Shown: positions 18,663 through 27,541 of the stretch, in pieces
How positions within the stretch are numbered: the stretch's first letter is position 1
Layout of the letters: every line of letters begins with the position of its first letter
Origin: an uncultured Candidatus Actinomarina sp.
Lineage (GTDB): Bacteria; Actinomycetota; Acidimicrobiia; Actinomarinales; Actinomarinaceae
Length of the DNA: 37,993 nucleotides
Assembly: GCA_902510995.1 (NCBI GenBank)
Contig: CABXDL010000013.1
Coordinates: 1-37,993 of the forward strand
Direction: 5' to 3'
Notes under the pieces: generated by a model
Databases searched by the model: none
Seen by the model: the letters and a program-made list of their open reading frames with translations, nothing else
What the model was told of the DNA's origin: nothing
Program-made: the position numbers and the translations under genes

Positions 18663-19974
18663 AATTTTCCATTATCTTATTTGAACAAAGTTTATTTGCT
18701 AATTTTTCTCTTATGTTTAATTCTATTACTAAATAATTAGATTCATTTTCTACATTTAAAATTTTTCCAAATCTACTTATTTTTTCCAAGTCGGCAGGTT
18801 TTACTTTATATTTTCCAAATAAAGCTTCACCATAAATTTCTTCAGCAATACTTTCTATAAGTTCTGGGATACCTTTATTCTTTAAAGAAGATATAAATAT
18901 TGCATTAGGATATTTTTCTAAAAGTAGATTGTAGGAAGCCTTATCAATTTTATCAATTTTATTAAATACCATTAATTCGTTTCCAGTTGTTCCTATTTGT
19001 TTCAATATTCCCGCAACTGTATCTATATGCAATTCAGGGATAGCAGTAGCAGCATCAACAACATGGATTAGTAAGTCTGCTTTTGTTGCAACTAAAAGTG
19101 TTGATTTAAACGATTCTATTAAAGTCGTTGGGAGGTTTTGTATAAAGCCAACAGTATCAGAAATAATTAAAGGATCTTGAATATCATTTATTTTTAATTC
19201 ACGCTGAAGAGAGTCTACTGTTGCAAACAGTTCATCTGCAGCATACACCGCAGCATTTGTTAATTTTTTAAGAAGAGTTGACTTACCAGCATTTGTGTAG
19301 CCAACGATAGAGACAAGGGGAGTATTATTTTTTTCTCTAGAGTTAGATTGTAAAATTCGTTGCTTTTCAATTTTTTTTAATTCTTTTCTGAGCCTATTGA
19401 TTCTGTTATCTATTAATCGGCTATCTGTTTCTAATTTTGTTTCTCCAGGTCCTCGAGTTCCAATTCCACCACCTTGCTGGTTGAGTGTTGCACCAAGTCC
19501 AGCAAGTCGTGGTTTTAGATACACAGACATGGCGAGCTCAACTTGTAAGTTTGCTTCCTTCGATTGAGCATGAAGTGCAAAGATATCTAAAATTAAACCA
19601 GTTCTATCAACAACGTCACATTGGAATATAGCACGGAGTTCTTTTTGCTGATTTGGGGTTAGCTCACAATCAAAAATTACTACATCAATATCATTTGATT
19701 TTGAGATTTCTTCAAGTTCAATTATTGAACCTTTACCAATAAAAGTTTTAGGATTAATTTTGTCTACACGCTTTGTTTGGATTATTGAAGGATTAGATCC
19801 AGCAGTTTTTACCAAGTTGGTCAATTCTTTAAGGGATTCTTCTTTATCTGCCCTTGTTTCGTTTGTAAGAATTATTCCAACAAGCAATGCTTTTTGGACA
19901 GTTACAAAAATATCCCTATCAGAAACTGTAAGTAATCTTCTGTCTGTTTGGTTTGGGTTATTTCTCTGGTTCAA
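18649..19974 (-). CDS. hflX: GTPase HflX
   Basis: GGIGTRGPGETKLETDSRLI, G1 GYTNAGKSTLLKKLT, NKIDKID; TTG start at 19974 with AGGAA upstream. Confidence 0.92.
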   Translation of the reverse strand: MNQRNNPNQTDRRLLTVSDRDIFVTVQKALLVGIILTNETRADKEESLKELTNLVKTAGSNPSIIQTKRVDKINPKTFIGKGSIIELEEISKSNDIDVVIFDCELTPNQQKELRAIFQCDVVDRTGLILDIFALHAQSKEANLQVELAMSVYLKPRLAGLGATLNQQGGGIGTRGPGETKLETDSRLIDNRINRLRKELKKIEKQRILQSNSREKNNTPLVSIVGYTNAGKSTLLKKLTNAAVYAADELFATVDSLQRELKINDIQDPLIISDTVGFIQNLPTTLIESFKSTLLVATKADLLIHVVDAATAIPELHIDTVAGILKQIGTTGNELMVFNKIDKIDKASYNLLLEKYPNAIFISSLKNKGIPELIESIAEEIYGEALFGKYKVKPADLEKISRFGKILNVENESNYLVIELNIREKLANKLCSNKIMENYENA

Positions 19975-20026
19975 TTATTCCTAAATTTATATCTTTAATA
20001 ATAATAAACAATCCTAGATTAATTAG

Positions 20027-20118
20027 CGGAGGTGGACGGGAATCGAACCCGCCAAAGATTATTAAACCTTTCACCGGTTTTGAAGACCGGGGAGCCCACC
20101 AGGCGCTCATTCACCTCC
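20027..20118 (-). tRNA. selC: tRNA-Sec (selenocysteine), anticodon UCA at 20083-20081
   Basis: Reverse complement GGAGGTGAATGAGCGCCTGGTGGGCTCCCCGGTCTTCAAAACCGGTGAAAGGTTTAATAATCTTTGGCGGGTTCGATTCCCGTCCACCTCCG: anticodon loop CTTCAAA (TCA), 5-bp anticodon stem CCGGT/ACCGG, long variable arm AAAGGTT-TAAT-AATCTTT, T arm GCGGG-TTCGATT-CCCGT, acceptor GGAGGTG/CACCTCC, G73, 92 nt without encoded CCA. Confidence 0.93.
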
Positions 20119-20121
20119 ATT

Positions 20122-20172
20122 ATTAAGACTAATTGTATAAAAATATATATATTGAATACAATTAGTCTTAAT
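20122..20172. repeat. Perfect 17-bp inverted repeat (arms 20122-20138 and 20156-20172, 17-nt AT-rich spacer) between divergent tRNA-Sec and HTH gene
   Basis: ATTAAGACTAATTGTAT ... aaaaatatatatattga ... ATACAATTAGTCTTAAT. The pairing extends (TCCAT/ATGGA) beyond a 3-nt bulge. Confidence 0.95.
20133..20162. promoter_or_regulatory. Putative symmetric divergent promoter pair inside the inverted repeat
   Basis: Plus strand: TTGTAT (20133-20138), 18-nt spacer, TACAAT (20157-20162). Minus strand: TTGTAT (20161-20156), 18-nt spacer, TACAAT (20137-20132). Matches to -35/-10 consensus are partial. Confidence 0.5.
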
Positions 20173-20767
20173 GGAAAATTTTTCAACAGTATTTATAAGA
20201 CTAAAAGAAGAAAGAGGCTTAACAAACAAACAGATAGCTTCATTTACTGGAGCACCACTAAAAGACATTAAAAAATGGGATTCTGGAGTAGGTATTCCTA
20301 ATGATAAAAGGATAATTGCAGCATTAGAAGGAATACTAGGAAATGAGATTTCATCATCAATTGGGACTATTCCAGACAAAGAAATGTTTAAAAAAGAAAT
20401 ATCTAACACAGAGAACTCTATTTTTGAAGTTGATAAAAGAAAAGAACCAAAAATTAGTTCAGGGTTTTTTAACCGATTTAGATCAACTGTAGCGAAAAAG
20501 GAAAACAACCCCCAAACTGAAATGTTTACATATGAAGATATTCTAGAAATTGAAGAAAAAGAAGTTTCCAAATATGAGTTTTCAGAAAATATTTATGAAA
20601 GCGCTCTTGAGGAGGGGCCTTACATAAACGATCCTAAACAATTAACTTTTTATTTTTCAAGAAATACAAAGAGTACTATCGGTGTTTTGTTATTTTTCTA
20701 CTTAGCATTTACAGCCTTACAGCTTTTTTGGGATTCATTTAGGTTATTAATTTCTAACTTGTTGTGA
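20171..20767 (+). CDS. XRE-like helix-turn-helix protein with C-terminal transmembrane helix
   Basis: N-term FIRLKEERGLTNKQIASFTGAPLKDIKKWDSGVGIPNDKRIIAALEGILG resembles an HTH; C-term STIGVLLFFYLAFTALQLFWDSFRLLISNLL hydrophobic; overlaps the ctaA start by 4 bp (GTGA). Confidence 0.75.
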   Translation: MENFSTVFIRLKEERGLTNKQIASFTGAPLKDIKKWDSGVGIPNDKRIIAALEGILGNEISSSIGTIPDKEMFKKEISNTENSIFEVDKRKEPKISSGFFNRFRSTVAKKENNPQTEMFTYEDILEIEEKEVSKYEFSENIYESALEEGPYINDPKQLTFYFSRNTKSTIGVLLFFYLAFTALQLFWDSFRLLISNLL

Positions 20768-21630
20768 TAATTAATAAATTATCTCTAAATGGTCTAGTTG
20801 TTTCAGTATTTTCAATTATTGCAGGGGCAATAGTTAGGGCTACTGGATCAGGCGATGGCTGTGGTTCATCATGGCCAACATGTAATGGAGAGATTATTCC
20901 AAAGCTTAACACCTCTTCAGAGCTGATTGAATTTTCGCATAGGTCAATAAGTGGAGTATTGTTAATAATTACATTAATAATTTTTGTAAAATCATTTAAT
21001 GATGAAGTTCCAATCTTACAAAAAAAAATTATTTGGTTCCTAACTTTTTTTGTTGTTCTTGAAGCTTTAATAGGAGCAGTCATTGTAGTTTATGAATGGG
21101 TTGGTTTGAATTCTTCTACCCCAAGAATTTTTGCTGTACCACTTCATTTGATAAATACATTTGGATTATTAGGAACCTATACTTTATTATTTCACTTAAC
21201 AAAAAATTCAAAAACTAGTTTGATTAATTTTTTTGATAGGGGTTTTAAAATTGGTTTGTTTTTATTTTTACTATCAGGAGCAACAGGTTCCATTGCAGCG
21301 TTAGCTGATGCACTATTTCCAAGTGAGTCATTCCTTATAGGATTGGCAGAAGATTTTGATTCAAAAAGTCAGATTTTAACAAGATTAAGAATTCTACACC
21401 CTCTTTCTGCCTCAGCTCTATCTGTCTATCTCTACTCAGAAGCAAATAGGTTGCAAAGTGAATATAAAGTTATAACAAAAAATATTAAATTATTAATTCT
21501 TTTAGGTGTTCTTCTAGGAGTATTAAATGTTGTATCAAATATAATTTTGCCTTTAAGTATTTTACATTTGTTAATTGCAGATCTTTTGTGGATTGTTTAT
21601 ATATACAAAAGTGCTGAAAAAATAACATAA
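20764..21630 (+). CDS. ctaA: Heme A synthase (CtaA/COX15)
   Basis: GAIVRATGSGDGCGSSWPTCNGEIIP, EFSHRSISG, second-half His motifs LHPLSA and ILHLLIADLLW; GTG start. Confidence 0.9.
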   Translation: MIINKLSLNGLVVSVFSIIAGAIVRATGSGDGCGSSWPTCNGEIIPKLNTSSELIEFSHRSISGVLLIITLIIFVKSFNDEVPILQKKIIWFLTFFVVLEALIGAVIVVYEWVGLNSSTPRIFAVPLHLINTFGLLGTYTLLFHLTKNSKTSLINFFDRGFKIGLFLFLLSGATGSIAALADALFPSESFLIGLAEDFDSKSQILTRLRILHPLSASALSVYLYSEANRLQSEYKVITKNIKLLILLGVLLGVLNVVSNIILPLSILHLLIADLLWIVYIYKSAEKIT

Positions 21631-21736
21631 TTTTATAAAAAACAAAATAAACCTACTGATAATTAGATATATAGACCTAATGGGCCTAAGCTTACAGTTC
21701 GGTAACGAGAATTAAAAGACAAAGGTCAAATTATTA

Positions 21737-22792
21737 ATGGTAACTAAGACTATACCTTCAAAACCAAAGGCTTCAAAAAAAGAGGCAGAACTTGCTGCTG
21801 AACAAGACTCCTTAACACCTGAACAAGAGGCTGCAGCAAAAGAAAAAGCAAAATCACTTATTAAAAAATTAGCTGATGATAAAGGAAAACTAACCACAGA
21901 CTTAGTAAGCCAGTATCTAACAGCAATTGGAAATTTCGACCTCTTAACTGCTGAGCAAGAAGTAGAGTTAGCACAAAAGATTGAGTCAGGTGAAAAAGCA
22001 GCAATTAAATTAGAGAAAAAGAAATTTAAAGATAAAAAAGGTGAAATTAGATTAAAAAGAGATAGAAAAAAAGGAGCAGAAGCCAAAGATGCATTCTTAA
22101 CTGCTAACTTAAGGCTTGTTGTGGCAAATGCTAGAAGGTATGCAAATACTTCTGGAATTGATTTCTTGGACTTAATTCAAGAAGGAAACTTAGGATTAAT
22201 AAGAGCAGTTGAAAAATTTGATTGGAGAAAAGGTTTTAAATTTTCAACATATGCTACATGGTGGATCAGACAAGCAATAACAAGAGCAATTGCTGATAAG
22301 TCTAGGACTGTTAGAATTCCAGTTCATCTTCATGACACAATGGCAGCTGTAAGAGCAGCTCAAGCACAATTAAAAGCAGAACTTGGAAGAGATCCTAAAC
22401 CACAAGAAATAGCAAAAGAAGCCGGGGTTGGTGTAGATAAAGTAGAGCTTGCTCTAAGTGTTGCTGATACGGTTTCATTAGAGCAACCAGTAGGAGAAGA
22501 TGGTGCGCAATTAGGAGATTTTATTCAAGATGAAGATGCAAGTGACCCGTCTTTAATAGTTCAAGATCTTGATGTTGCAGAAAGTTTAAGGGAGAGTATT
22601 AGTAGACTTCCTGAAAGAGAAGGAAGAATTCTTGCTTTAAGATATGGATTTTATGATGGAGTTCCAAGAACACTTGAAGAAATAGGTGAAGAATTTGACC
22701 TTACAAGAGAGAGAATTAGACAGCTAGAAAAACTTGCTTTATGTCGATTAAGACATCCATCTTTTGGGATCAGAGAACAAGACCTAGTTTAA
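21737..22792 (+). CDS. rpoD: Primary RNA polymerase sigma factor (sigma-70/HrdB type)
   Basis: [53 protein letters not shown]; region 4 [29 protein letters not shown]. Confidence 0.95.
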   Translation: MVTKTIPSKPKASKKEAELAAEQDSLTPEQEAAAKEKAKSLIKKLADDKGKLTTDLVSQYLTAIGNFDLLTAEQEVELAQKIESGEKAAIKLEKKKFKDKKGEIRLKRDRKKGAEAKDAFLTANLRLVVANARRYANTSGIDFLDLIQEGNLGLIRAVEKFDWRKGFKFSTYATWWIRQAITRAIADKSRTVRIPVHLHDTMAAVRAAQAQLKAELGRDPKPQEIAKEAGVGVDKVELALSVADTVSLEQPVGEDGAQLGDFIQDEDASDPSLIVQDLDVAESLRESISRLPEREGRILALRYGFYDGVPRTLEEIGEEFDLTRERIRQLEKLALCRLRHPSFGIREQDLV

Positions 22793-22845
22793 ATAGCCCT
22801 TCTAACAGTTCGTTTAAAGCTAAAAAATAATCTAACATTATATAT

Positions 22846-24282
22846 ATGTTTGATTTACTTCAACAAGCAGTTGATTCAGCAATAGCTTCAGGGGCAAAGT
22901 ATTCAGATGCAAGGATATTAAATTCTAAATCTAGATCAATATCAGCAAGGAATGGAGATATTGAAGACTTTAATGAATCAGAAAGTATTGGGATAGGAAT
23001 CCGTGCTTTAGTAGGCTCTTCATGGGGATTTTATTCAACATATGACTTAAGCAATGCATCAATAATTAATTCAGGCGTTAAAGCCTATAATATTGCAAAA
23101 GCATCAGCAAGGGTTCCAGGCAAAGAATTTCCTTTAGCAGATGTACCCGTTGTTGAAGACGAGTACACAACACCTCATGAAAAAAATCCATTCAGCATCT
23201 CATCAAGTGATCAAATTAACCTTCTTGCAAAATCAACAGAGGAAATGAAGAAACTTGGTAGTTCCCACGCATCTGGAAGATTAGATTTTTGGGATACCGA
23301 GAAATGGTTTTTTTCTAGCCAAGGACACAAAATATATCAAAATATAGTTGAATCTGGTGGTGGGATTTCATCTCTTTCTATTGGTGACGGTGAAACACAG
23401 ATTCGTTCATATCCACAATCATTTGGAGAATACAGAACAGGTGGTTGGGAAGTAGTTGAGAGTTTTAAATTTGAAAATGAATTAGAGAGACTTGTGGAAG
23501 AATCAAAGAGGTTATTAACTGCTCCACAATGTCCAGAAGGAACTAGAGATTTAATACTAGAAGGGAGTCAGTTAGCTTTGCAGATACATGAATCTGTTGG
23601 TCATGCAATTGAATTAGATAGAATTCTTGGATGGGAAGCTGCTTATGCAGGAGCTTCGCATTTAGATCTAAAAAAATTAAACAAACATAGATATGGTTCA
23701 GAATTGATGAACATTATTGCAGATGCAACCTTGCCGGGAGCTCTAGCAACTTTTAAATATGATGATGAAGGTACCCCAGCTCAAAGAGTAAACATTGTTG
23801 AAGAAGGAATTTGGAAAGGTGTTTTGACAGGTAGAGATAGTGCAGCAATAGCCGGAGTTAGCCCTGGTGGGATGGTGAGAGCAGATGGTTATGGAAGAAT
23901 ACCTATGGTAAGAATGACCAATGTAGGTTTATTGCCTGGAGACTCATCTTTAGATGAGATTATCGAAGCAACAGATGATGGAGTTTACATGGAGACAAAC
24001 AGATCTTGGTCTATTGACGACATAAGGTTAAATTTTCAATTTGGATGTGAAGCTGGCTGGTTAGTAAAGAATGGAAAAATTACTGATATGGTAAAAAATC
24101 CTACCTATACAGGTATTACACCAAACTTCTGGGGGAGTATGGATATGTTAGCTGGTGAAGATGAGTGGGTATTTTGGGGAACACCAAATTGTGGTAAGGG
24201 TCAACCAGGACAAGTTGGTCATACAGGCCATCCTTCATCACCTGCAAGATTTAAAAATGTGAGGATAGGTGTTAAGGGGTGA
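22846..24282 (+). CDS. tldD: TldD/PmbA family metallopeptidase, TldD subunit
   Basis: HExxxH-type motif HESVGHAIELDRILGWEAAYAG; PNFWGSMDMLAGEDEW; GKGQPGQVGHTGHPSSPARF. Confidence 0.9.
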   Translation: MFDLLQQAVDSAIASGAKYSDARILNSKSRSISARNGDIEDFNESESIGIGIRALVGSSWGFYSTYDLSNASIINSGVKAYNIAKASARVPGKEFPLADVPVVEDEYTTPHEKNPFSISSSDQINLLAKSTEEMKKLGSSHASGRLDFWDTEKWFFSSQGHKIYQNIVESGGGISSLSIGDGETQIRSYPQSFGEYRTGGWEVVESFKFENELERLVEESKRLLTAPQCPEGTRDLILEGSQLALQIHESVGHAIELDRILGWEAAYAGASHLDLKKLNKHRYGSELMNIIADATLPGALATFKYDDEGTPAQRVNIVEEGIWKGVLTGRDSAAIAGVSPGGMVRADGYGRIPMVRMTNVGLLPGDSSLDEIIEATDDGVYMETNRSWSIDDIRLNFQFGCEAGWLVKNGKITDMVKNPTYTGITPNFWGSMDMLAGEDEWVFWGTPNCGKGQPGQVGHTGHPSSPARFKNVRIGVKG

Positions 24283-25604
24283 AGGATTGGAATAACTTTT
24301 TAGAAGAAGCAAAAAAACATATCCCAAACAGTGTTGAGTGTGAGATAAAAATGATATCAGCTGTTAATTCTTTGACACGTTTTGCCAATTCCCATATTCA
24401 TCAAAATGTTGAAGAGGAAGTTTCAGACGTTTATTTAACAATTCATAAAAACGGTAAGACAATTACATTAAATTCAAATATAACAAGTATTGATTCACCA
24501 AACAGTTTTATTGAGAAAGCACTGGTTCAAGTTGATAATAGCCCGGATGATCAAGGGTGGGCAGGTATGCCAGAAAGCGAGTCTTCTTTTAATGGTTATA
24601 AAGAAGTTAAATCTAAAGATCCCGAAGAGAGAGCAGATAAAGTTAAGAAATTTATAGAAGTCGGAAAAGGCTTCAACGCTGCAGGATACTGTTCTACAAA
24701 TGTAGATCATTATTTTGTTTGGAATACTAATGGGTTAGAGTCATCAGATTCAACAACGAGTGCTTTTATTGATGGTATTTTTAGAACAGACACATCTTCT
24801 GGTTCATCTCATAGGGGAGCCACATCTCTTGAAGATATAGACTCAGAGGAAACAGGGCTTGAAGCATTTCAATTATCGAAAGATTCACAAAATCCAGAAG
24901 ATATAGATCCTGGAAAATATGAAGTAGTTCTTGGACCTGAAGCTGTAAGCACCATCCTTGTCTTTCTTGGAGTCTATGGTTTTAATGCAAAAAGTAAAAT
25001 CGAAGGTACATCACCAATACAACTTGACTCTCAGCAGTTTGATGAGAAACTTACTTTAATTGATGACCCATATCGAGATAAATCATTAGGTTTTAAAATA
25101 GATGCATCAGGTGCTCCAAAAAAGACCTTAGAAATAGTGAAGGATGGAGTTCCAAAGTCTTTATTTCACACTAGAAGAACTGCAAAAGAATTAAAAGAAG
25201 AGAATACTTTTCATGAATTATTTGGATGGGGAGATAGTTTTGGGGGAATAGGAACAAATTTATACTTAAACCCAGGAAGCTCAACAAAAGAAGAGATGAT
25301 ATCAGATGTTAAGAGAGGGATTTATATTAATGAATTTTGGTATTGCAGAGTTCTTGATCCAATAACGCAAGTAGTAACAGGTCTAAATAGGAATGGCTCT
25401 TTTTTAATTGAAAATGGAAAAATAACAAAACCTGTTGGCAGGTTGAGATTTACTCAAAGCTTTATTTCTTCATTAGGAGTTGGCAATGTAATTTCAGTTG
25501 GCTCAGAATCAAGATTTGCTGACTCAGAATTTGGAGAAGGAATTCTTAACGTTCCAATGCTTCATTTAAAAGATTTTAATTTTACCGGAGGTGTTTCTGG
25601 TTAA
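24279..25604 (+). CDS. pmbA: TldD/PmbA family protein, PmbA (TldE)-like subunit
   Basis: Pairs with TldD with a 4-bp overlap (GTG start); PEAVSTILVFLGVYGFNAKSKIEGTSPIQ, NLYLNPGSSTKEEMISDVKRGIYI. Confidence 0.85.
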   Translation: MKDWNNFLEEAKKHIPNSVECEIKMISAVNSLTRFANSHIHQNVEEEVSDVYLTIHKNGKTITLNSNITSIDSPNSFIEKALVQVDNSPDDQGWAGMPESESSFNGYKEVKSKDPEERADKVKKFIEVGKGFNAAGYCSTNVDHYFVWNTNGLESSDSTTSAFIDGIFRTDTSSGSSHRGATSLEDIDSEETGLEAFQLSKDSQNPEDIDPGKYEVVLGPEAVSTILVFLGVYGFNAKSKIEGTSPIQLDSQQFDEKLTLIDDPYRDKSLGFKIDASGAPKKTLEIVKDGVPKSLFHTRRTAKELKEENTFHELFGWGDSFGGIGTNLYLNPGSSTKEEMISDVKRGIYINEFWYCRVLDPITQVVTGLNRNGSFLIENGKITKPVGRLRFTQSFISSLGVGNVISVGSESRFADSEFGEGILNVPMLHLKDFNFTGGVSG

Positions 25605-26379
25605 AGCAACATACTTTGAAGGGAAGAAACCTTTAATTATTGCCCACAGGGGAGGTAGAAATATAGTGCCTGAAAATACGCTCCATGCCTTAGAAAATAC
25701 ATTTACTGAAAAATTTACCCATTTTGAAACAGATTTAAGAATGTCTAAAGATGGTGTAATATTTTTGCATCATGACAAAAGTTTTGATAGAACGACTGAC
25801 ACTAAGGGAAATGTTAAGGATTTTAATTGGGAAGAGATAAAAAAAATAAATGCTGGATCAAAATTTTATAAAAAGATTGGAGATTATTCTGCAAAAACAA
25901 AGTTTGTATCCTTAGAAGATGCATTGGTTACTTATAAGACTATGAAATTTAATCTTGATTTAAAACAGGGCGGGATGACAGAAAAAATAATAAAAATAAT
26001 AAAATCTACGAAGTCCATTGATAGAGTTCTAGTCTCCTCTTTCAGCTACAAAAGATTAGATGAATTTTTAGAGATCAGTAAAGGGAAAATACTAACTTCG
26101 GGATCTTTTAGAGAGAATGCTATAGCTAAGTTTTTACCAAATAAGAAAAGAAGCTTTAAGGTACAGGCCTTGCAAGCCCCATATTATTGGAAAGGTTTGA
26201 AGATTTACTCAAAAAAATTAAGAGAATTTACTAATTTAAACAATCTACAACTCCATATCTGGACAGTTAATAAAATTAGTCACCTTAAGGAGTGTCTTGA
26301 AATTGGTTGTGATGGAATTATTACAGACGAGCCAGTCAAGTTTAGAAATTATTTAAATACTAATAATTTTAAGTCATAA
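25591..26379 (+). CDS. Glycerophosphodiester phosphodiesterase family protein
   Basis: PLIIAHRGGRNIVPENTLHALENTF, FETDLRMSKDGVIFLHHDKSFDRTTD, LHIWTVN, GCDGIITDEP. Confidence 0.9.
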   Translation: MFLVKATYFEGKKPLIIAHRGGRNIVPENTLHALENTFTEKFTHFETDLRMSKDGVIFLHHDKSFDRTTDTKGNVKDFNWEEIKKINAGSKFYKKIGDYSAKTKFVSLEDALVTYKTMKFNLDLKQGGMTEKIIKIIKSTKSIDRVLVSSFSYKRLDEFLEISKGKILTSGSFRENAIAKFLPNKKRSFKVQALQAPYYWKGLKIYSKKLREFTNLNNLQLHIWTVNKISHLKECLEIGCDGIITDEPVKFRNYLNTNNFKS

Positions 26380-26431
26380 TTAAGAAACTTAGTTTACCAT
26401 TATTAAAGAAGGCTGACTTAAGAGAGGGAAT

Positions 26432-27541
26432 ATGAACAAGGACTTACTTGAGAAGGGTTTTATACCTGAAGAAATTTGTACGAACCTACCAAATGGTTTT
26501 GAAGATATAGAAGAAATTTCCTCATCACTCCATAAAATTCTTGCTAATAATCAAATAGGTAATGTAATTAATGAAATTAATCAACAAAAAGATATATCTT
26601 CCTTGTCAATTCCTGAACTAGAAAGAGCTATGTTGCTTTATTCTTATATTGGTCATGCTTACATGTGGGGGAAAACAGAAGTTGAAGATGTAATACCTAA
26701 AAATATTTCTTTAACATGGTACAACATTGCTGAAAAGCTTGATAGACCACCTATTTTGTCTTATGCATCTTACGCTCTAAATAACTGGTCTCTATTAGAT
26801 AACTCAAAACCACTAACACTTGATAATATAAGAATTTTGCAAAACTTTTTAGCAGGCGTTGATGAAGATTGGTTCATTATGATACATGTTGCTATTGAAT
26901 ATGAAGCAAAAAATATACTTGGATCATTAAAAAAATATTACCTCGATGAAGACATGCAACCAAAACATCTTGAAGATGCGCTTATAAGCATTAAAAAAAT
27001 AAATGAAATAATGAATAGAATGCCTGAAAAATGTGATCCTTATATTTATTACAATAGAGTTAGACCCTATATATTTGGATGGAAGAACAATCCCGCAACT
27101 CCAAAAGGTGTTATCTATGAAGGCGTTGAAGAGTATAAAAACGAACCACAACTTTTTAGAGGAGAAACAGGAGCACAGAGCTCAATCGTTCCAGCATTAG
27201 ATGCTTTATTAGGTATTACCCACTCAAATGATCCCTTGAGAGAATATTTAGATGAGATGAGAATTTATATGCCTTCTGACCACAGAGAGCTGCTTTCGGG
27301 ACTAGATAAATTTCTTAACGAAGACTCTAACAGTAAAACAAAAGAGAACAAAGAAGTTGTCAATGAGATTATTATGGAGGTTCATCAATTTAGAAATAAA
27401 CATTTAGAATATGCAAGAGATTATATTTTTGATCAAGCTTTAAAGACACAATCTAATTCAAATATTGTAGGAACAGGCGGAACCCCTTTTATGAAATATT
27501 TAGATAAACACCTTCAAGAAACAGTACCTAAAGATGATTAA
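26432..27541 (+). CDS. Indoleamine 2,3-dioxygenase-family heme protein
   Basis: RGETGAQSSIVPALDALLGI, MPSDHRELL, VHQFRNKHLEYARDYI (predicted proximal His) and GTGGTPFMKYLDKHLQET match IDO C-terminal architecture. Confidence 0.85.
   Translation: MNKDLLEKGFIPEEICTNLPNGFEDIEEISSSLHKILANNQIGNVINEINQQKDISSLSIPELERAMLLYSYIGHAYMWGKTEVEDVIPKNISLTWYNIAEKLDRPPILSYASYALNNWSLLDNSKPLTLDNIRILQNFLAGVDEDWFIMIHVAIEYEAKNILGSLKKYYLDEDMQPKHLEDALISIKKINEIMNRMPEKCDPYIYYNRVRPYIFGWKNNPATPKGVIYEGVEEYKNEPQLFRGETGAQSSIVPALDALLGITHSNDPLREYLDEMRIYMPSDHRELLSGLDKFLNEDSNSKTKENKEVVNEIIMEVHQFRNKHLEYARDYIFDQALKTQSNSNIVGTGGTPFMKYLDKHLQETVPKDD

Noticed and set aside
20122-20172. Interpretation of the inverted repeat as a bidirectional terminator
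   Set aside because: It is at the 5' ends of both flanking genes, is AT-only-rich and overlaps the HTH start codon; termination there would serve neither gene.
20032-20271. 79-aa plus-strand ORF starting across the tRNA region
   Set aside because: Reads antisense through tRNA-Sec and the palindrome and into the HTH gene in another frame; no protein-like signature.
20107-20571. 154-aa minus-strand ORF opposite the HTH gene
   Set aside because: Antisense shadow of the 20171-20767 CDS, Ser/Ile/Phe-rich as expected for the complement of AT-rich coding; its start lies within the sense HTH gene and its end runs into the tRNA-Sec/palindrome region.
21712-22086. 124-aa minus-strand ORF opposite the sigma factor N-term
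   Set aside because: Antisense to the well-supported rpoD coding region; low-complexity Ser/Phe composition.
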